Shown: positions 20,761-33,276, counted from the stretch's first letter. The stretch: 64,000 nucleotides of DNA from Favolaschia claudopus (GCA_037176885.1 JAWWNJ010000014.1:1240001-1304000), one strand, 5' to 3'. Numbers and translations are program-made. Notes: generated from the letters alone by a model not told the origin.

Positions 20761-22856
20761 TAGTGCTGCCGGGAGCTGGAGTTAGCTCCGAGCTGAGTTC
20801 AGCTCCAACTCGACCCGTTACCATAAACGGCACCTCGAGGTGATGCCAGCTCGCCTCGCCTCCGCTCCCAAAACAGGCACCGTGACATTTTTGACAGCGT
20901 CACTGAGTGACTGACGCGTCTACCACACTCCTCCTCCTCCCGCTCACCGACCAGCGCATCCTGGCGCAAACCAATCCTCCTATGCCTCACCTCAACCTCG
21001 CTTGGCATCGACGTCACCGGCTGACTGCCCCGCAGGACGCGAAACGCCCCACAAAGCTGGAAATATGACGCAAAGGTGGCGCGTCGGGACAGTGCATGGC
21101 GCACTCAGGGTCCAAGGTACGTGCAATAGATACCTCTAAAATGTCATATATATTGCCCCAATTATACTCCATTACAACTCTCCCTCTTGTGTGAACCCCC
21201 ATGGCCTCGCCATCCTGCCAATGCGGTAACCCGCAGGCATGCACTTGCTACATCCAACCCCCGCGTCAAAACAACTTCAAGATGAATTCGTACCCAACCC
21301 CCAACGTCTTTGGCTCATGGCCTGGCTCTCAGGTGTCCCCTATGTCTCTCCCGCCTCCGGCTTTCATCCCCGGATCGCCGTATCCTCCACCACCACCTCA
21401 CGCCGCTTTCGGCCAGGCTTACGCCTTTCAAAATTCATACCCTGCTTCATTCAACACCGTGATACCACCCCCTTCGTCTACGGAACCTCGTGCCCCATTT
21501 ATCGACGCGACTAATACGATTAATGCCGACGTCGCTCCGACACAGCGCAAGAAGAAACGCAAAGCTAATCCCAATGCTAACTCGGCAACTACTTCCCGTA
21601 CCCGGCGCCGCGTTGACTCTAATTCAACCTCCGAACCCGCGGTTTATGGGGTGGGTCCGTCTGGTGCAAACATGGCGGCAGCAGCCGCAGCGTCTGAATC
21701 TGTTTCCCATCCCGCGATCCCTCACGCAAACTTTGGCTCTCTGATCAACAAATCTTCGGCATCTGCAGACGATGCGACGGATGTTTGGTATTTCGTTCGA
21801 GGTGTCCACGGCCCTTCTGCGCCAACTGTCGCACCAGAACCTACCGAAATGAAGGTAGATCGCCCGGATAAAAAGGTCTTTTCTCATTTATCATGCCGCC
21901 TCTGTCCGTGAGTGTTCCATTGTATTTTATTCGTGTACCTATTCAAGCTAAACCCTTCTTTCGTTAGATTTCCAAAATGGAAGGCATGGAAGAATGGTCC
22001 TGGACAAACCAAGACCATCCGAAATCATCTTGAGGGAGAACATGGTAAAGTTTGGAAGGATATGGTCATCTTGAAGGGGCTCAAGAATTGGGATATTCTC
22101 GCAAAGGCGCCGAAGACTCCGGGAGAGCGAGAGGAATTTTCTATTCCCGGATTCTACGAACGATTGGTTAAGTGGATCGCTGTTGATGATCAGGTTGGTG
22201 CTATCTCATCATTGTTTCTTGCGATTCTGATATATTTGGTTAGTCTCTGGACGTGGTGGATTGTCCCGAACTCCGTGATCTCCTCCTCTTTATTGGGGCT
22301 CAATTGGAGGACAAGGACATTCCTCATCGCACGAAGTTATCAGAATTGATTGTCAAACGGTTCCAGGCCGAATATCAGTTAATGATTCATGAAATACAGG
22401 TATGTCATGTTATATTCTAACGGTTCACCCTCTAATTATATGCGCAGAACTCGCTTGGGCGACAGTCTTACACCCAGGATGTGTGGAGTCGCGAAAATCT
22501 TGACTCGCATTTGGGGATTACCGCGCACTACATCGTCCGAGACGCGAATGGGCACCTTGTACTTAAAACTCGGCTCGTTGCTTTATTGGATGGGAGACAT
22601 ACCGGTCAAAATATCGCCAAAATCTTTGTACAAGTTTTGAAGGAGATTGGTTGTTTGCACAAAGTAAGTCACATAGAGTTGTGAATTGAACGGCCTGCTG
22701 ATGATCACTCAGGTCGGAATGATTACATGCGACAATGCTAGCAACAATAACACATGCATGGTGTATATTGCGCAGGAGCTCGCCGTACTCGGAATTCCTT
22801 TCGATGCGGAAGGGAACAGAATTCGGTGAGTTTTGATGATTTATTCCCGAGTCTGA
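20761..22856 (+). mobile_element. hAT transposon, left part
   Basis: A plausible left terminal repeat TAGTGCTGCCGGGAGCTGG begins at 20761, with the TAGNG start usual for hAT elements. It lies about 440 bp before a hAT transposase gene. The right part is missing: the element is cut inside an intron at about 22856, where the inverted-arm structure begins. Confidence 0.55.
21201..22826 (+). pseudogene. hAT transposase, 3' truncated
   Basis: Predicted cut-and-paste transposase. Exons are 21201-21907, 21968-22193, 22244-22399, 22448-22663 and 22714-22826, with GT-AG introns of about 45-60 nt. Exon 1 has a proline-rich start, a nuclear-localisation-like RKKKRKANPN tract and CRLCP. With exon 2 this forms a BED-type zinc finger (CRLC then HLEGEH). 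Exon 4 has YTQDVWSRENLDSHLGITAH, where the D of QDVW fits the first catalytic residue. Exon 5 has MITCDNASNNNTCM, fitting the second catalytic D region. After GNRIR the donor GTGAG at 22827 leads into foreign sequence. The glutamate and the C-terminal dimerisation region are absent, so this copy should be inactive. Confidence 0.75.
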
Positions 22857-24520
22857 GCTCTTGGTTAAGGCAATGTTTCTGGTATTCACCTAATGTGTCT
22901 TTTTTAGAATGACCCCATGTGTCTCCCTTTCAATGAATGTTTCTGTCTCCCTATGTATGTTTCTTCCGGACTTCGTGCATCCCGCTTTGGCTCTCGGGCT
23001 CAAAAGAGGTGACCCCCAGGCTCGGAGAGGATGACTGGTCGCTAATGGACTCAGATACTCAAATATTTAATCGAGGAGTCCCACCGTCACTCGACCTGTT
23101 GCTGAAAGCAGAACCGAGGCATCAGGAAACATCTTCGAGCTGTAGCAATACCGAATACCACGTACTCGTGCCTCCCCCATCTTCCATAATCCACTAAGCA
23201 CACCCAACCGTGTACCTAGTAAATCAGACTACAACAGTTTAATGTCATGATGGACATTGGTCGACCATGCATTGGCCGTTGAGAAGTGGACGGAGCTACA
23301 GTGTAGTAAGGCTCAATGGGGAAGGAGGGGTCGATGGTGATTATTTTCTTTCGTCACACCCGTTGACCGCAGACTCGTCAATTAGTTCGGAACTCTATGC
23401 CTCACGTTAGCACTACCTACTGTATTAATTTGGGATGCAGAAAGACAATGAGTATTGCTCGAAGCCGGCTTTTGTGTCAATCCGTGAGAAATCAAGGAAT
23501 TGGTGACTTTCTTATCGGGGATCCTGCTGCAACGGGGGAACTTTTTGCCTCAGAACAAATTCTGGTCAAAAGATCATGATACTTGCTATGTTTCCTAGCG
23601 CATATGTGAGAGGATCCGGCGAAAGATGCGGTCGAACGGAAATGGACAAGATCATGCACGTGGAAGCGTGACAGCTGTTTGTCGACGCGTCTGTTTGTCA
23701 CCTCTCTCCGTCTTCTCTGGCCAATCTTTGCTGTCCAGTTCTCATGTGTACCGCGCAAAGTCCGACCGGGTCAAAGCCCATGAGAAGAGTCGACGAAAAG
23801 AAGCAAATATAGCGGCGGCACTGGCGGAGTACGAGCGGAATACGATGACACTATCTCGACGAGTACAAGGTGGTCAAAGTATTCGAGAAGCAAACCAAAA
23901 GCAGCAAAAAGTCCCCATCGTCACGGAGTGGGCACTCGTGCAGTTCATGCGCGAGTCCGCGGATCGAGGCTTCCCCCTCATCCTAATGAGATTAAAGAGG
24001 GGAAGAGGGCGAAGGAAGCTGGGAAGGAGAAGAAGAGGGTCGAGCGGGAGCGAAGAAAGGAGCTGCGAGCAGAGATTGAGCAGGAGTGGGCTGAGATGAA
24101 GCACCAGCACAATGCTGCGGTCGAGAACTGGACTTCCAAGCTGCAGGAAACTGGTTTGAGGAAGAAAGACCTGCCCCCGAAGCCGAAATTGGGCAAGAAA
24201 CCGAAGCTGCCGGTCATGGAGGATGAGGATGAGGACGAGGAGGACGAGCCAAATGAGAAAGGTGACGTGTGACCAAGTGGGTACGGAAAACTCAATAAAA
24301 GACATCTAGCCGATTTCTGACGTAGTTTTGGCCGCTGATTCCGAAAAAGTGGTCTAAAAGTCGAGGAGATGCTTCGTCGTGGAGATATAGGGAGTTTTCT
24401 GAAAAAAATAATAAAGATTTTTTCTGAATTATTTTCTGCACAGATCTCGTCGACAGAAAATCCCTGAGTGAGGAAGTGCACCAAAGAGAGGAAAACTTGG
24501 TCAACCTCGTGAACTTGGTG
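22857..24520 (+). repeat. Left arm of a 12.7-kb inverted-arm structure
   Basis: Starts GCTCTTGGTTAAGGC and is present as the reverse complement at 33650-35517, which is about 200 bp longer. Differences include a deletion of about 63 bp here (after GAGTACGAGCGG) and an extra partial tandem duplication in the right arm. The arms enclose 24521-33649. No TSD could be seen outside (TCTGA on the left, AACTT on the right). Confidence 0.75.
23733..24272 (+). pseudogene. Pogo/CENP-B-like transposon protein lacking the DDE domain
   Basis: Pieces in all three frames read as one protein. AKSDRVKAHEKSRRKEANIA is followed by a helix-turn-helix typical of CENP-B/pogo proteins (TLSRRVQGGQSIREANQK, then VPIVTEWALVQFMRESADRG). 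Then comes a lysine-rich C-terminal tail: KEAGKEKKRVERERRKEL, LPPKPKLGKKPKLPV and an acidic end. In pogo-type transposases a DDE catalytic domain of some 200 residues lies between HTH and tail; here PNEIK runs straight into the tail, so the catalytic part has been deleted. Frameshifts make translation doubtful. The equivalent in the right arm is at 33890-34748. Confidence 0.55.
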
Positions 24521-24602
24521 TCTAAGTGCATAATAGAGCTGTTGTTGTTAACTAACACGACGCTGAGCTAATCGTGTATTCTGTCTAGGACGGACTTTGA
24601 GA

Positions 24603-24614
24603 GGTTATGGGCCC
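24603..24614 (+). promoter_or_regulatory. Primer-binding site of Copia 1, half initiator-tRNA type
   Basis: GGTTATGGGCCC matches, with one mismatch, the complement of the initiator methionine tRNA anticodon region (GGTTATGAGCCC). Ty5/Copia-type elements in fungi use that half-tRNA as primer. It lies 120 bp upstream of gag. Confidence 0.5.
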
Positions 24615-24733
24615 CGTAGGACGCCAGTTTCACTGCGCAACGCTAGCTGAACGCTATACAGCTCAACAGCAAAACCAACTAGCCACAGGAGTCTGCAAAC
24701 ACTCGCAACTCCAGGCCACGTCATCCGCCAGAC

Positions 24734-25662
24734 ATGGCGACTACATCTGAACCCACCACTCCGGTGCTGGTCGGGGCAGAAAACTATCCAATCTGGAAGA
24801 TTCGAATGGAGGGAGAGTTTGCCCGAGAGAAGGTTGGCCTCATCATCTCTGGGGAGGACAACGCGGCGACTCAGGCGGCCGCAGAAACTGCAGCCGCATC
24901 TGCCAGCACTGTCTCTGCCATCTATGGTGTTGTAACCACTTCCACTAGCGCTATCCGCGACTCTTTCCGCGTACGCGATGCCCGAGCTCGTGGTATCATC
25001 CACAGGTTCATCTCGAACCCCATTCTCATATCCGTCGCTCATCTCTCTGGCGCAAAGGAAACATGGGATGCCATTGTCAAGGAGTACGAGAAGGTCAACG
25101 TTGGTGCCACCGCGTTCTTCACCCTGGTCCAAATGCTAGAAGCCAAGTGGGACCCTTCCACTAAGCTCGACGACCACCTCACACCAAACTTCGATCGGGC
25201 AGCCTGACGCTGACAAGTATGTCCCGGCCGGTCGACGATGAGTTCATGGCATGGATCCTGCTCAAATCACTGCCGGACACAACTGGGTGGAGACTGTTCG
25301 TCTCCCAGACCGTCAACAGTGTTCTTCAGGGCGGAAAGCTCAAGTTCTCCGAAGCTGAGCAGCGCATCAGAGCCGAGTTGGGAAACCCCATCATCACTGG
25401 CCCACAGGAGTCCGCGCTTGCAGCTGTAATGCCGTCTTCGTCGACGAACTACAAAGGGAAGAAAACGGGTGGCCCCACAAAGAAGTGCCAAGTCCACGGT
25501 CTTTGCTATCATGACACCAAGGACTGCCGCGACCTCAAGAAGAAGGCGGAGGAGGATGGGGCGAAGGCGCTAAACGCAGGGGGCGATGAGAGCGGACATT
25601 ATGTTACTGCATTCGGAAACTCTGTATCGAAGGACGTTGCAAAACGCATATTCTGCGAGTGA
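24734..25662 (+). pseudogene. Copia 1 Gag, frameshifted
   Basis: The capsid-like part runs from ATG 24734 (GAENYPIWKIRMEGEFA, ARGIIHRFISNPILI, ETWDAIVKEYEK), matching the UBN2-type Copia Gag. The frame breaks near 25190 and resumes at 25219 (FMAWILLKSLPDTTGW). It ends in a nucleic-acid-binding cysteine motif KKCQVHGLCYHDTKDC. It breaks again near 25640, before protease. Gag would package the RNA into cytoplasmic particles; with a mid-domain frameshift this copy cannot. Confidence 0.7.
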
Positions 25663-28490
25663 AACGACACCTGCCCTCGTCTACACAACAGTCCTTGACA
25701 CCGGCGCGTCAACACACATGGTACCGGTCCTGGAGTGGTTCATAGCTAAGACCTTTCAGCAGCTTGACCCCCCGAGAAAAGTACGCTTTGGGGATGAGTC
25801 GTTCGCTGACGCCACTGGGATTGGGGAAATTCAGCTCCTCAGCACTGTCAAAGGCAAACAGACACTCCTCACACTCTCGAACGTCCTATACCTCCCCTCA
25901 TTCCAGATCTCCCTCATTTCCGTACAGAAGCTAGCCCAACAGGGTAACCTGACTTCAATCTTTGGGAGGACAGGTGGTCACGTTCTCGACCGCAATGGCG
26001 ATGTCGTTCTCGAGGTCAACCATGACCAAGGGCTATACCATTTGACTGCAGAGCCGGTGGTCCAGGAGGAATGTGCGCTTGCCGCCGTCGACATTAACGT
26101 CCTCCACCGCCGCATGGCACATGTGGGAATGGACAGCCTTGAGCGTATGGTCAGGAAGGGACACCTGAAGGGTGTGGAGCGCACCACCGGTACCCCTAAA
26201 TTCTGCCACGCCTGCGCTCAGGGAAAGATGCGCAAGCAGCCGTTCCCAACTGAGGGACGTCAGCGGGCAACACGCCCACTACAAATTATACATAGTGACG
26301 TTGGCGGACCTGTCAGCCCACAGTCTCGAGACGGGTATCGTTACTGGATTACCTTCTTCGACGATCACAGTGGCTTTGATTGGGTACTCTACCTCAAGAA
26401 GAAGATCGACGTGCATGCTGCCTTCAAACAATGGAAGGCAGACGTGCAAGCTTTCTTTGAGGAGGAGATTGAGGAGATCATATTCTCCGAAAACTTCATT
26501 GACTTCTGGCGCACCGACAACGGGGGGGAGTTCACCTCTAACGAACTGGAGGCAGAATTGAAAGCCAGTGGAATCATCCATCACACAACTGCCGCAGACA
26601 CGCCCGAGCAGAATGGCGTAGCTGAACGAGCAAATCAGACCCTCGTTTACACCGCCCTCACCATGCTCATCGATTCAGGCCTTCCGCAAAACTTCTGGAA
26701 GGAAGCCATGAGCTGTGCCTCCTACGTTCTTGGACGCTGACCGTACTCCTCCAACAACGGTGTACCACCATACGAGACCCTGTTCAAGCGAAAGGTTGAC
26801 CCCATTCAGTTCTGACCGTTTGGCTGCACGGGATATGCTTTGATACCAAAGGACAAGCGCGTCGGGAAGTTCTCCAACCGTGGCCGCCAGTGCATCATGC
26901 TTGGCTATGGTAATGGTGATGTGGGGGATGGGAAGAAGGTGTATCACCTCCTGGATGTAAAGACCAAGGCCATCTTCCACAGCCGACATGTCCGCTTCGA
27001 TGAGACAGGGAAAACAGACACCTCTGTCCTTCAGGACCCTGCACCCCAAACTCAGTGGGAGTTCTTGTTCCGTCCTGAACAGGAGAGGGAGCCCTCAGAC
27101 AGTGGGAGCGTGATTGACGATGCAGAGCCAGTGGGAGCACCAGGGACTTTTTCCATTCGGCAAGGGGGGGGAGACAGACACAGAGACTATCAGCACAGTA
27201 AAACGCGAAACACCATCTCGCATTCCTCCATCTCTGAGTACATTGTCCGCAGGAAAAATCCCATTGCACCACCAGTACCGGCCCCAGCTCTGCCAAAGCC
27301 TGGCGAGCCCATGCTCCGACGAGGAGAACGTGCCAGAAAACCAGCAGATCGAAACCGAAACCTTCTACAGAAGTCAGATGGCCCTCAGCAGCTCCGGAAA
27401 CCCGAACCGCTGCTCCAGCCGGCCGAGCCAGAATCCCCTCCCCTCCAAGTCGCCGACCTTCCACAAATCATTGAGGAAGAACCTGAAGTCGAGCTCATTG
27501 ACATTGACGATGCCTTCTTCGCCGGCGTAGCCAATAGCGGCCCAAGCAAAATTCCCACTCCCGCTACACTCACTGAGGCATTCAGCGGACCAGACGCTGA
27601 TAAGTGGAGGGCGGCACTTGCGGAGGAGATGGGAAACTTGGCTGAGAACGATGTCTATGAGATCGTCCCCACACCTGCTGGAGTCAAACCAATCAGCACC
27701 AAACCAGGCATGCGCATAAAGCTGGACAGCAAGGGGAACATCGAACGATACAAACTCCGTATCGTCGCCCGGGATTTTGGACAGCAGGGTGGAAACCTCA
27801 AGGACTTTGCCCCCGTTGCGAACCTTGAGTCCATCCGCATCATCTGCTTGCTGGCTGCCAAGTACGACCTAGAGCTGGACCAGATGGACGTATCCACTGC
27901 ATACCTCAACGGTGTCCTCGAGGACGCCATCTACGTCTCACCGCCGGAGTGAGTGGATATTCCAGATGGGTTCTGTTGGCGACTCAAACGTTCTCTCTAT
28001 GGTCTGAAAGACGCCGGTCGCGTGTGGAATGTCTGGAGCTTGGTGCATACCGGCTGGACGCGGAGACATGCCTGTAAGTCTTCAAGGGAAAGAAAGGGGA
28101 AATATGTTACCTGGTGGTCTAAGTTGACGACCTACTGCTTGCAGCCTCATCCCGTCCATACATGGACGAGATACAAGCTCTCCTCGCATCCACATTCAAG
28201 ATGCGGGACCTTCGAGCTGCTTCGTTCCGGATCGAGATCAAACGGGACCGACAGCGACGCACAATCTCTCTTTCCCAAACAAAGTACATACATTGACGCT
28301 GTCCTTGAGCGTTGCGGTATGGCAGACTGTAACCCGTCAAAGACTCCAATGGCTACGACCCCTCGCCTCACTGCTGAAGACCCCGTCGACAACACCACAC
28401 TACTCCAACAGACCATAAACGGAGAGACAGTGTCATACGCTACTGTGGTTGGCTCAATTCAGTATGCTGGATGTCTCTCTACGTGCATTA
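25640..28490 (+). pseudogene. Copia 1 Pol: protease, integrase, reverse transcriptase; decayed
   Basis: Domains in Copia order. The protease active site is VLDTGASTHMV (25690). The integrase has a zinc region (LHRRMAHVG .. CHACAQGKM) and catalytic D, D, E in HSDVGGP, WRTDNGGEF and TPEQNGVAE. A linker follows, then reverse transcriptase (KLRIVARDFGQQ, LDQMDVSTAYLNG, LKRSLYGLKDAGRVW). In-frame TGA codons sit near 26738 and 26811 (the second turns the usual FWPFGC into F-stop-PFGC) and another at about 27950. Downstream of RVWN the frame is scrambled, and the catalytic YVDD box cannot be read. The element is dead. Confidence 0.75.
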
Positions 28491-28519
28491 CATGTCCCAT
28501 CCTTTGGTATCACACTTGT

Positions 28520-31500
28520 CTCAGTGTAACAAATGGCTAAAAAGGGATACAATTGCATGTTCGACGCAGATGTCTGCATTGTTCGAAACCCAAAACAGCA
28601 AAGAATGATTGAAGCCAAGCATCGGAAGGGACTGTACCACATTGTCTATACTCCTTTGAGTGAAGATCCACATGCACTATTTGCTATGGATATCAATCAT
28701 CTTCATCGAATATCTGGTCATACAAATTTCCAACTATTACAGAAATCTGTTGCTAAAGGCCGACTTGGTGAAATTACATCCTTGACAGGAATCCCCAAAT
28801 TCTGTGAACCCTGTGTTCTTGGGAAAATGAAGAAATTACCATTTTCCAAAAGTCAAACCAAAGCTCGTGGTCCTTTAGATATTGTATCATCTGATGTTGG
28901 TGGTCCAGTAACACCTGAAGGCCCAGGTGGAATACGCTACTGGGTGGTCCTTATAGATCATCATTCCTCTGAGGTGTGGATTCTATTTGCCCAAAAGAAA
29001 TCCCAAGTCTATTCAAAACTCAAAGAATGGCGAAAATCTACTGAGGCTCATTTTCGTGCTCAAATTGCTAATTGGGAATTCTGTGAGGGCTGGACTCGAT
29101 TCTTTCGCACAGATGGGGGTGGTGAATTCACGTCTCATCAAATGGAAACAGAATTCAAACGTCTAGGCATCATCCATGAAACGTTTAACAGCACCTTACA
29201 CTCCAGAGCAAAACGGAGTAGCAGAGCGAATGAATCAAACACTTGTTTCCAGAGCTACAACTATGTTGATTGCCTCACGCCTTCCTCGTAAATTTTGGGT
29301 CTTAGCAATGCGAGCAGCTGGTTATACTGTGAATAGAACACCTACTTCAGCACAGGAATTTGAGATCCCTCATGAGAAACTTTTTGACCGTCCAATAAAC
29401 ATACGACACCTGCATCCCTTTGGCTGTAGAGCTTATCCTCTGATTCCTAAAGAAAAGCGTCACAAGCAGAAATTTGGCGATAAAGCAAAGCGTTGCATCT
29501 TTGTTGGCTACCATGAAAACAGTAAAGCTTATGACTTGCTAGTAATCAACAAAGATGGTTCTTATGGTGAAACCATCACATCTAGGCATGTTCGGTTTGA
29601 TGACCAGGAACTTGATTCACCTATAGAACCAAAGCTTGAGGCACCTGCTACATCTAGGAAAGAATTTGAGGATTTTGCTCAGACACTGCGGAAGAGGTCT
29701 ACCCCATATTATGGTGATGATGACGATGATGGTGAACTGGACACTTTGCCCCACCCAATACCAGGTTCAGTGGGGGATAATCTAAGTCAGGCTGATCCGC
29801 CGTCTATTGTCCATCCATCAAATAGGGGAGCTCCACCATTGCGCAAGGTCGCAGGCGTACGACAGGAACCTACTAGGCGGTCAACACGTCCACATGCAAG
29901 GGCACAACATCCCACTGCTGAGTACGACAGAATAGCTGAAGGACCACAGCATCAGTCAAAAGCTCAGCGTGATGCAGAGAATGCAGCACGTAAACAGGCG
30001 AAAGAAAATGAAGCTTCTGTCGAACCAGACATTGAAGTCCCTGATGCTCCAGAGGCAGTCTTGCTTGCTTCTCTAGATGATGCTATTGAAGAAGCCTTTT
30101 TAGCTCAGAACCCTCTTGACCCTTCTAGTTGGCAAGAAGCATTGCAGGGTCCTAATGCTGAACATTGGAAAGCTGGACTTGAAGAGGAACTTGCTGGTTT
30201 CCGAGCAAATGATGTCTATGATGTTGTTCCCATACCAGACGGTGTCAAGCCTATTAAATCCAAAGTGGTTCCCAAAGTCAAAGTGGATGAAACTGTTGAA
30301 CGTGGTGTTTGGCGTGGTTTGGTACAGACGGTGTCGTTCTCCTTATTTGTACATTGTCACGTATTTAGGCATTTTGTGACAATGTGACTGGGCTTTTCGC
30401 CTCCCATCTGGTGCTCTTTTTGCCTTTTCGGCTTCCATTGTCGCAAAAATCGAAACCCGGTTATACTCAGTTGTAACCTGTTATAAGTCTATAATCTGGG
30501 AGGGGGGCCTATAAAGCCTGATTAGACTTATAAGTCCTATAATTTTTAAAGATCGTTATAAGTCATTATAGAGGTTATAGCTCCTTATTACCGTGTTGGC
30601 CCGGGGAAGTTTTCACCGCACATTTGGCCCATGGAATTCATCTCAAATCAAGCAAAGTACTGAATAAAATTGATCTATTTCCAACTAAGGTACGTGTACA
30701 ACATCGTAGAGGTAGCGAGCTATGTTGGGGAAGGGGAGAGGAGTATCCGATGAAGGCAACTACAACCGAGATGAGACAGCGCACGGGAGATAAAGAAACT
30801 AAAGACACACCAACTGTTCTCAGTTGCGTTGAAGCTTCAAAGGGCACAGGATTAGAACTTCATCGGAGAATGAGCAACAAAAGCGACACACCGATGGACC
30901 GATGCAATTCCCCATGCCGGTGATTTGTGGTCGATGCGTGGGCAAGCGACCGTTACTGAGCACACCCGTCGAAAATACCCGCACTAGCATGAAGGGAGGG
31001 CGGGATCGACGCCGTCGTATGTCCTCGAGCTGTCGATGGTGGTGGTTGAGAGGAAAGAGCTGCGGAGTCACGCTGTCACGTCCCGTGGTGACGTCACTGT
31101 GTGGAGCGTCCCTAAAATGGCCCAAGGCCCACCTAACCATGCAACTGACTCATCCACCTCATATGTTCCCGACTCCGAGCCTGAGCGAGAAGCCATACGC
31201 TCCAAGCTTGCCCAATCCCCGTCGTACTATTGTTGGGTGTTGCAGCTTGTAAAGTAGTTCTAATAGGCTATAAGGGTCCTCCCGACCTATGGCCGGTTAT
31301 AACTAGGTATAACCAGCCTATAATCGCCCTATAACTGCTATAATCGGTTATAATCGGTTATATCAGACTTTCGATTTTTGCGACAATCTGGTGTACACCT
31401 TCCAACAGAAACAGGCAAAATTGCTCGTTACAAAGTCCGAATCGTTGTCAGAGGAGATACTCAGAAAGAAGGTGTTGACTACAAAGAAGTTTTTGCGCCC

Positions 31501-32831
31501 ACTGCCAATCTTGAGTCTGTTCGCATCATTTGTGCTCTTGCTGCCAAATATGACTTAGAACTGGATCAGCTGGATGTTTCACAAGCCTACCTCAATGGTA
31601 AACTGGAGGAAGAAATCTACATGATGCCTCCAAATGGTGTTGAAATTCCAGAAGGTCACTGCTGGCGACTCAAGTGTTCATTGTATGGTCTTAAACAAGC
31701 TGGGAGAACTTGGAACAGGACTGACTTTTGACACAGAGATTGTAAAACTCGGATTTCATCGCTTGAATTCAGAGACCTGCCTTTATGTTTATAAAGAAGG
31801 CAAACAGACTTGTTTTGTTGTGATCTATGTTGATGATCTTCTTGTTGCTGCAACTTCTAAAGAATTCTCTTCCAAAGTCAAAAGAATGCTTTCATCTACT
31901 TTTAAGATGCGAGACCTAGGTCCAGCCAAATACCTCCTTGGGATCGAGATCGTTCGAAACCGTAAGAAGCGCACCATTGCACTGAACCAGCGTCAGTATA
32001 TTGACAAAGTCCTTTCTCGCTATGGCATGACAGACTGCAAACCTGTATTCACGCCTATGTCTACTGGAACCCCGCTCACAGAGAATGACCCTGATGACGA
32101 CAGTATCATTACCCATATGGCTATTGTCGAAGGTGGATCTATTGTTCCATATCAAAGTGTAATCGGGTCTGCCATGTATGCCATGCTAGGTACTCGACCA
32201 GATCTTGCATACAGTGTAGGAGTACTTGGTCGATTCAAAGAGAATTCATTGGGCAGCAGCAAAACGACTTCTTCGATACCTCAAAGGCACCCGTCATTGG
32301 GAACTTGTATACAACGGGGCTGACATCAGCATGGACATGCAATTTCTGGGATACAGTGATGCCAATTGGAATGGAGACAGAGATACATCTCGTTCTACTT
32401 CTGGTTATGTGTTCATTGTCAACTCTGGAGCAATCGGATGGTCTAGCCGTCGGCAATCCATGGTCGCTCTATCTTCTACTGAGAGTGAATACATTGGACT
32501 TGCAAATGCAGGACAACATCTAGCATGGTTAAGATCCTTTTTTGACGAACTAGGTCAACATCAGAGAAATCCCACTGAGTTGAGATGTGATAATCGAGCT
32601 ATTATTCTGTCCCAGGATCCACAATACCGCGCTAGGACTCAGCATATACAAAGAAAATATCATTTTGTCCGTGATGACTTGGTTCGCACCGGAGAATGTA
32701 TTGTCTTGTGGTATCCTACAGATGAAATGGTGGCCGATATTTTCACAAAACCTTTATCTCATGACAAGCACTCCAAATTCTGTCTATCTATGGGACTACG
32801 GCCTGGGTCGAGTGGGGGTGTCAGAATATGA
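28520..32831 (+). pseudogene. Copia element 2 Pol, 5' truncated, interrupted by an insertion
   Basis: Starts in the region between protease and integrase (KGYNCMFDADVCIVRN). The integrase follows (HRISGHTNF, CEPCVLGKM, SSDVGGPV, FRTDGGGEFTS; a frameshift near 29185; TPEQNGVAERMNQ), then the linker and the start of reverse transcriptase. An insertion occupies about 30337-31387. After it come KVRIVVRGDTQKEGVDYKEV, LDQLDVSQAYLNG, LKCSLYGLKQAGRTWN, a shift near 31725, the catalytic FVVIYVDDLLVAAT, a shift near 32240 and Copia RNase H (LGYSDANWNGDRD, ALSSTESEYIGL, VADIFTKPL). Gag and protease are absent. Codon use is more AT-rich than in Copia 1, so these are different families. Confidence 0.8.
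30437..31387. mobile_element. 951-bp element with ATTGTCG terminal repeats and TATAA arrays
   Basis: Terminal inverted repeats ATTGTCGCAAAAATCGAAA, followed at both ends by clusters of GGTTATA, CTATAA and TTATAAG motifs. It sits inside the reverse transcriptase region of Copia 2. Related in design to 48809-50125. Internal frames up to about 100 codons show no known domain. The left edge of the insertion relative to Copia may be as far out as 30337, with an extra hairpin (CATTGTCAC/GTGACAATG) between. Confidence 0.6.
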
Positions 32832-33276
32832 ATTATTCCGGGCAGCCGCCCCGCTGCTCCGGCCCTTGATAGATATCTGATACTTATCATACAGCCTTGC
32901 TCTTACATATAAACCGTGCTCTTCTGTCCACCACCCTCAGTCTTTTTTCATCCCACATTGCAGGAGACTGAGGGTGAGTTCTCTATCTATCTACCTACTT
33001 GTATTTACTTACTCATTGTGTAGTTATTGCGCCTTCCGCGCATTTTCAGATTCTGTTACCCCACTCGATGCTGCCGCCCTTGTGAGTGCTCGCCTCGCGC
33101 CAAATCGATATATGCTGACGATGAACCCTTACAGCTCACATTCTAACTATCTCCAGCCACCTCATACCCCAGCCATCCCCCACCCGGAGGAATTGTCTGC
33201 AACAACCGCATACCGACTGTGCTGATCTGCTCGGGCAGGCACGAGCCTTACTACGGGGATCTTTGCTTTAACGCTG
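32819..33276 (+). mobile_element. Copia 2 3' LTR start and following non-coding stretch
   Basis: Directly behind the RNase H stop a purine tract CGAGTGGGGG (32810-32818) precedes TGTCAGAATATG, the expected polypurine-tract/LTR junction. The far end of the LTR could not be fixed, because no second copy exists in the window. A TATA-like ACATATAAACC lies at 32909. No gene was recognised up to 33276. Confidence 0.5.

Larger units (their letters stand above)
24521..28500 (+). mobile_element. Copia element 1, truncated at both ends
   Basis: Holds part of a 5' LTR (24521-24597), a primer-binding-like site, gag and most of pol. Its 5' LTR is cut by the left arm. At the 3' end pol stops within the region after reverse transcriptase (SYATVVGSIQYAG, about 28480), where a second Copia element joins. 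The RNase H domain and 3' LTR are missing. Confidence 0.8.

Noticed and set aside
30624..31260. Genes inside the 951-bp ATTGTCG element (frames of 70-116 codons)
   Set aside because: Frames overlap on both strands, show no domain, and composition is not protein-like.
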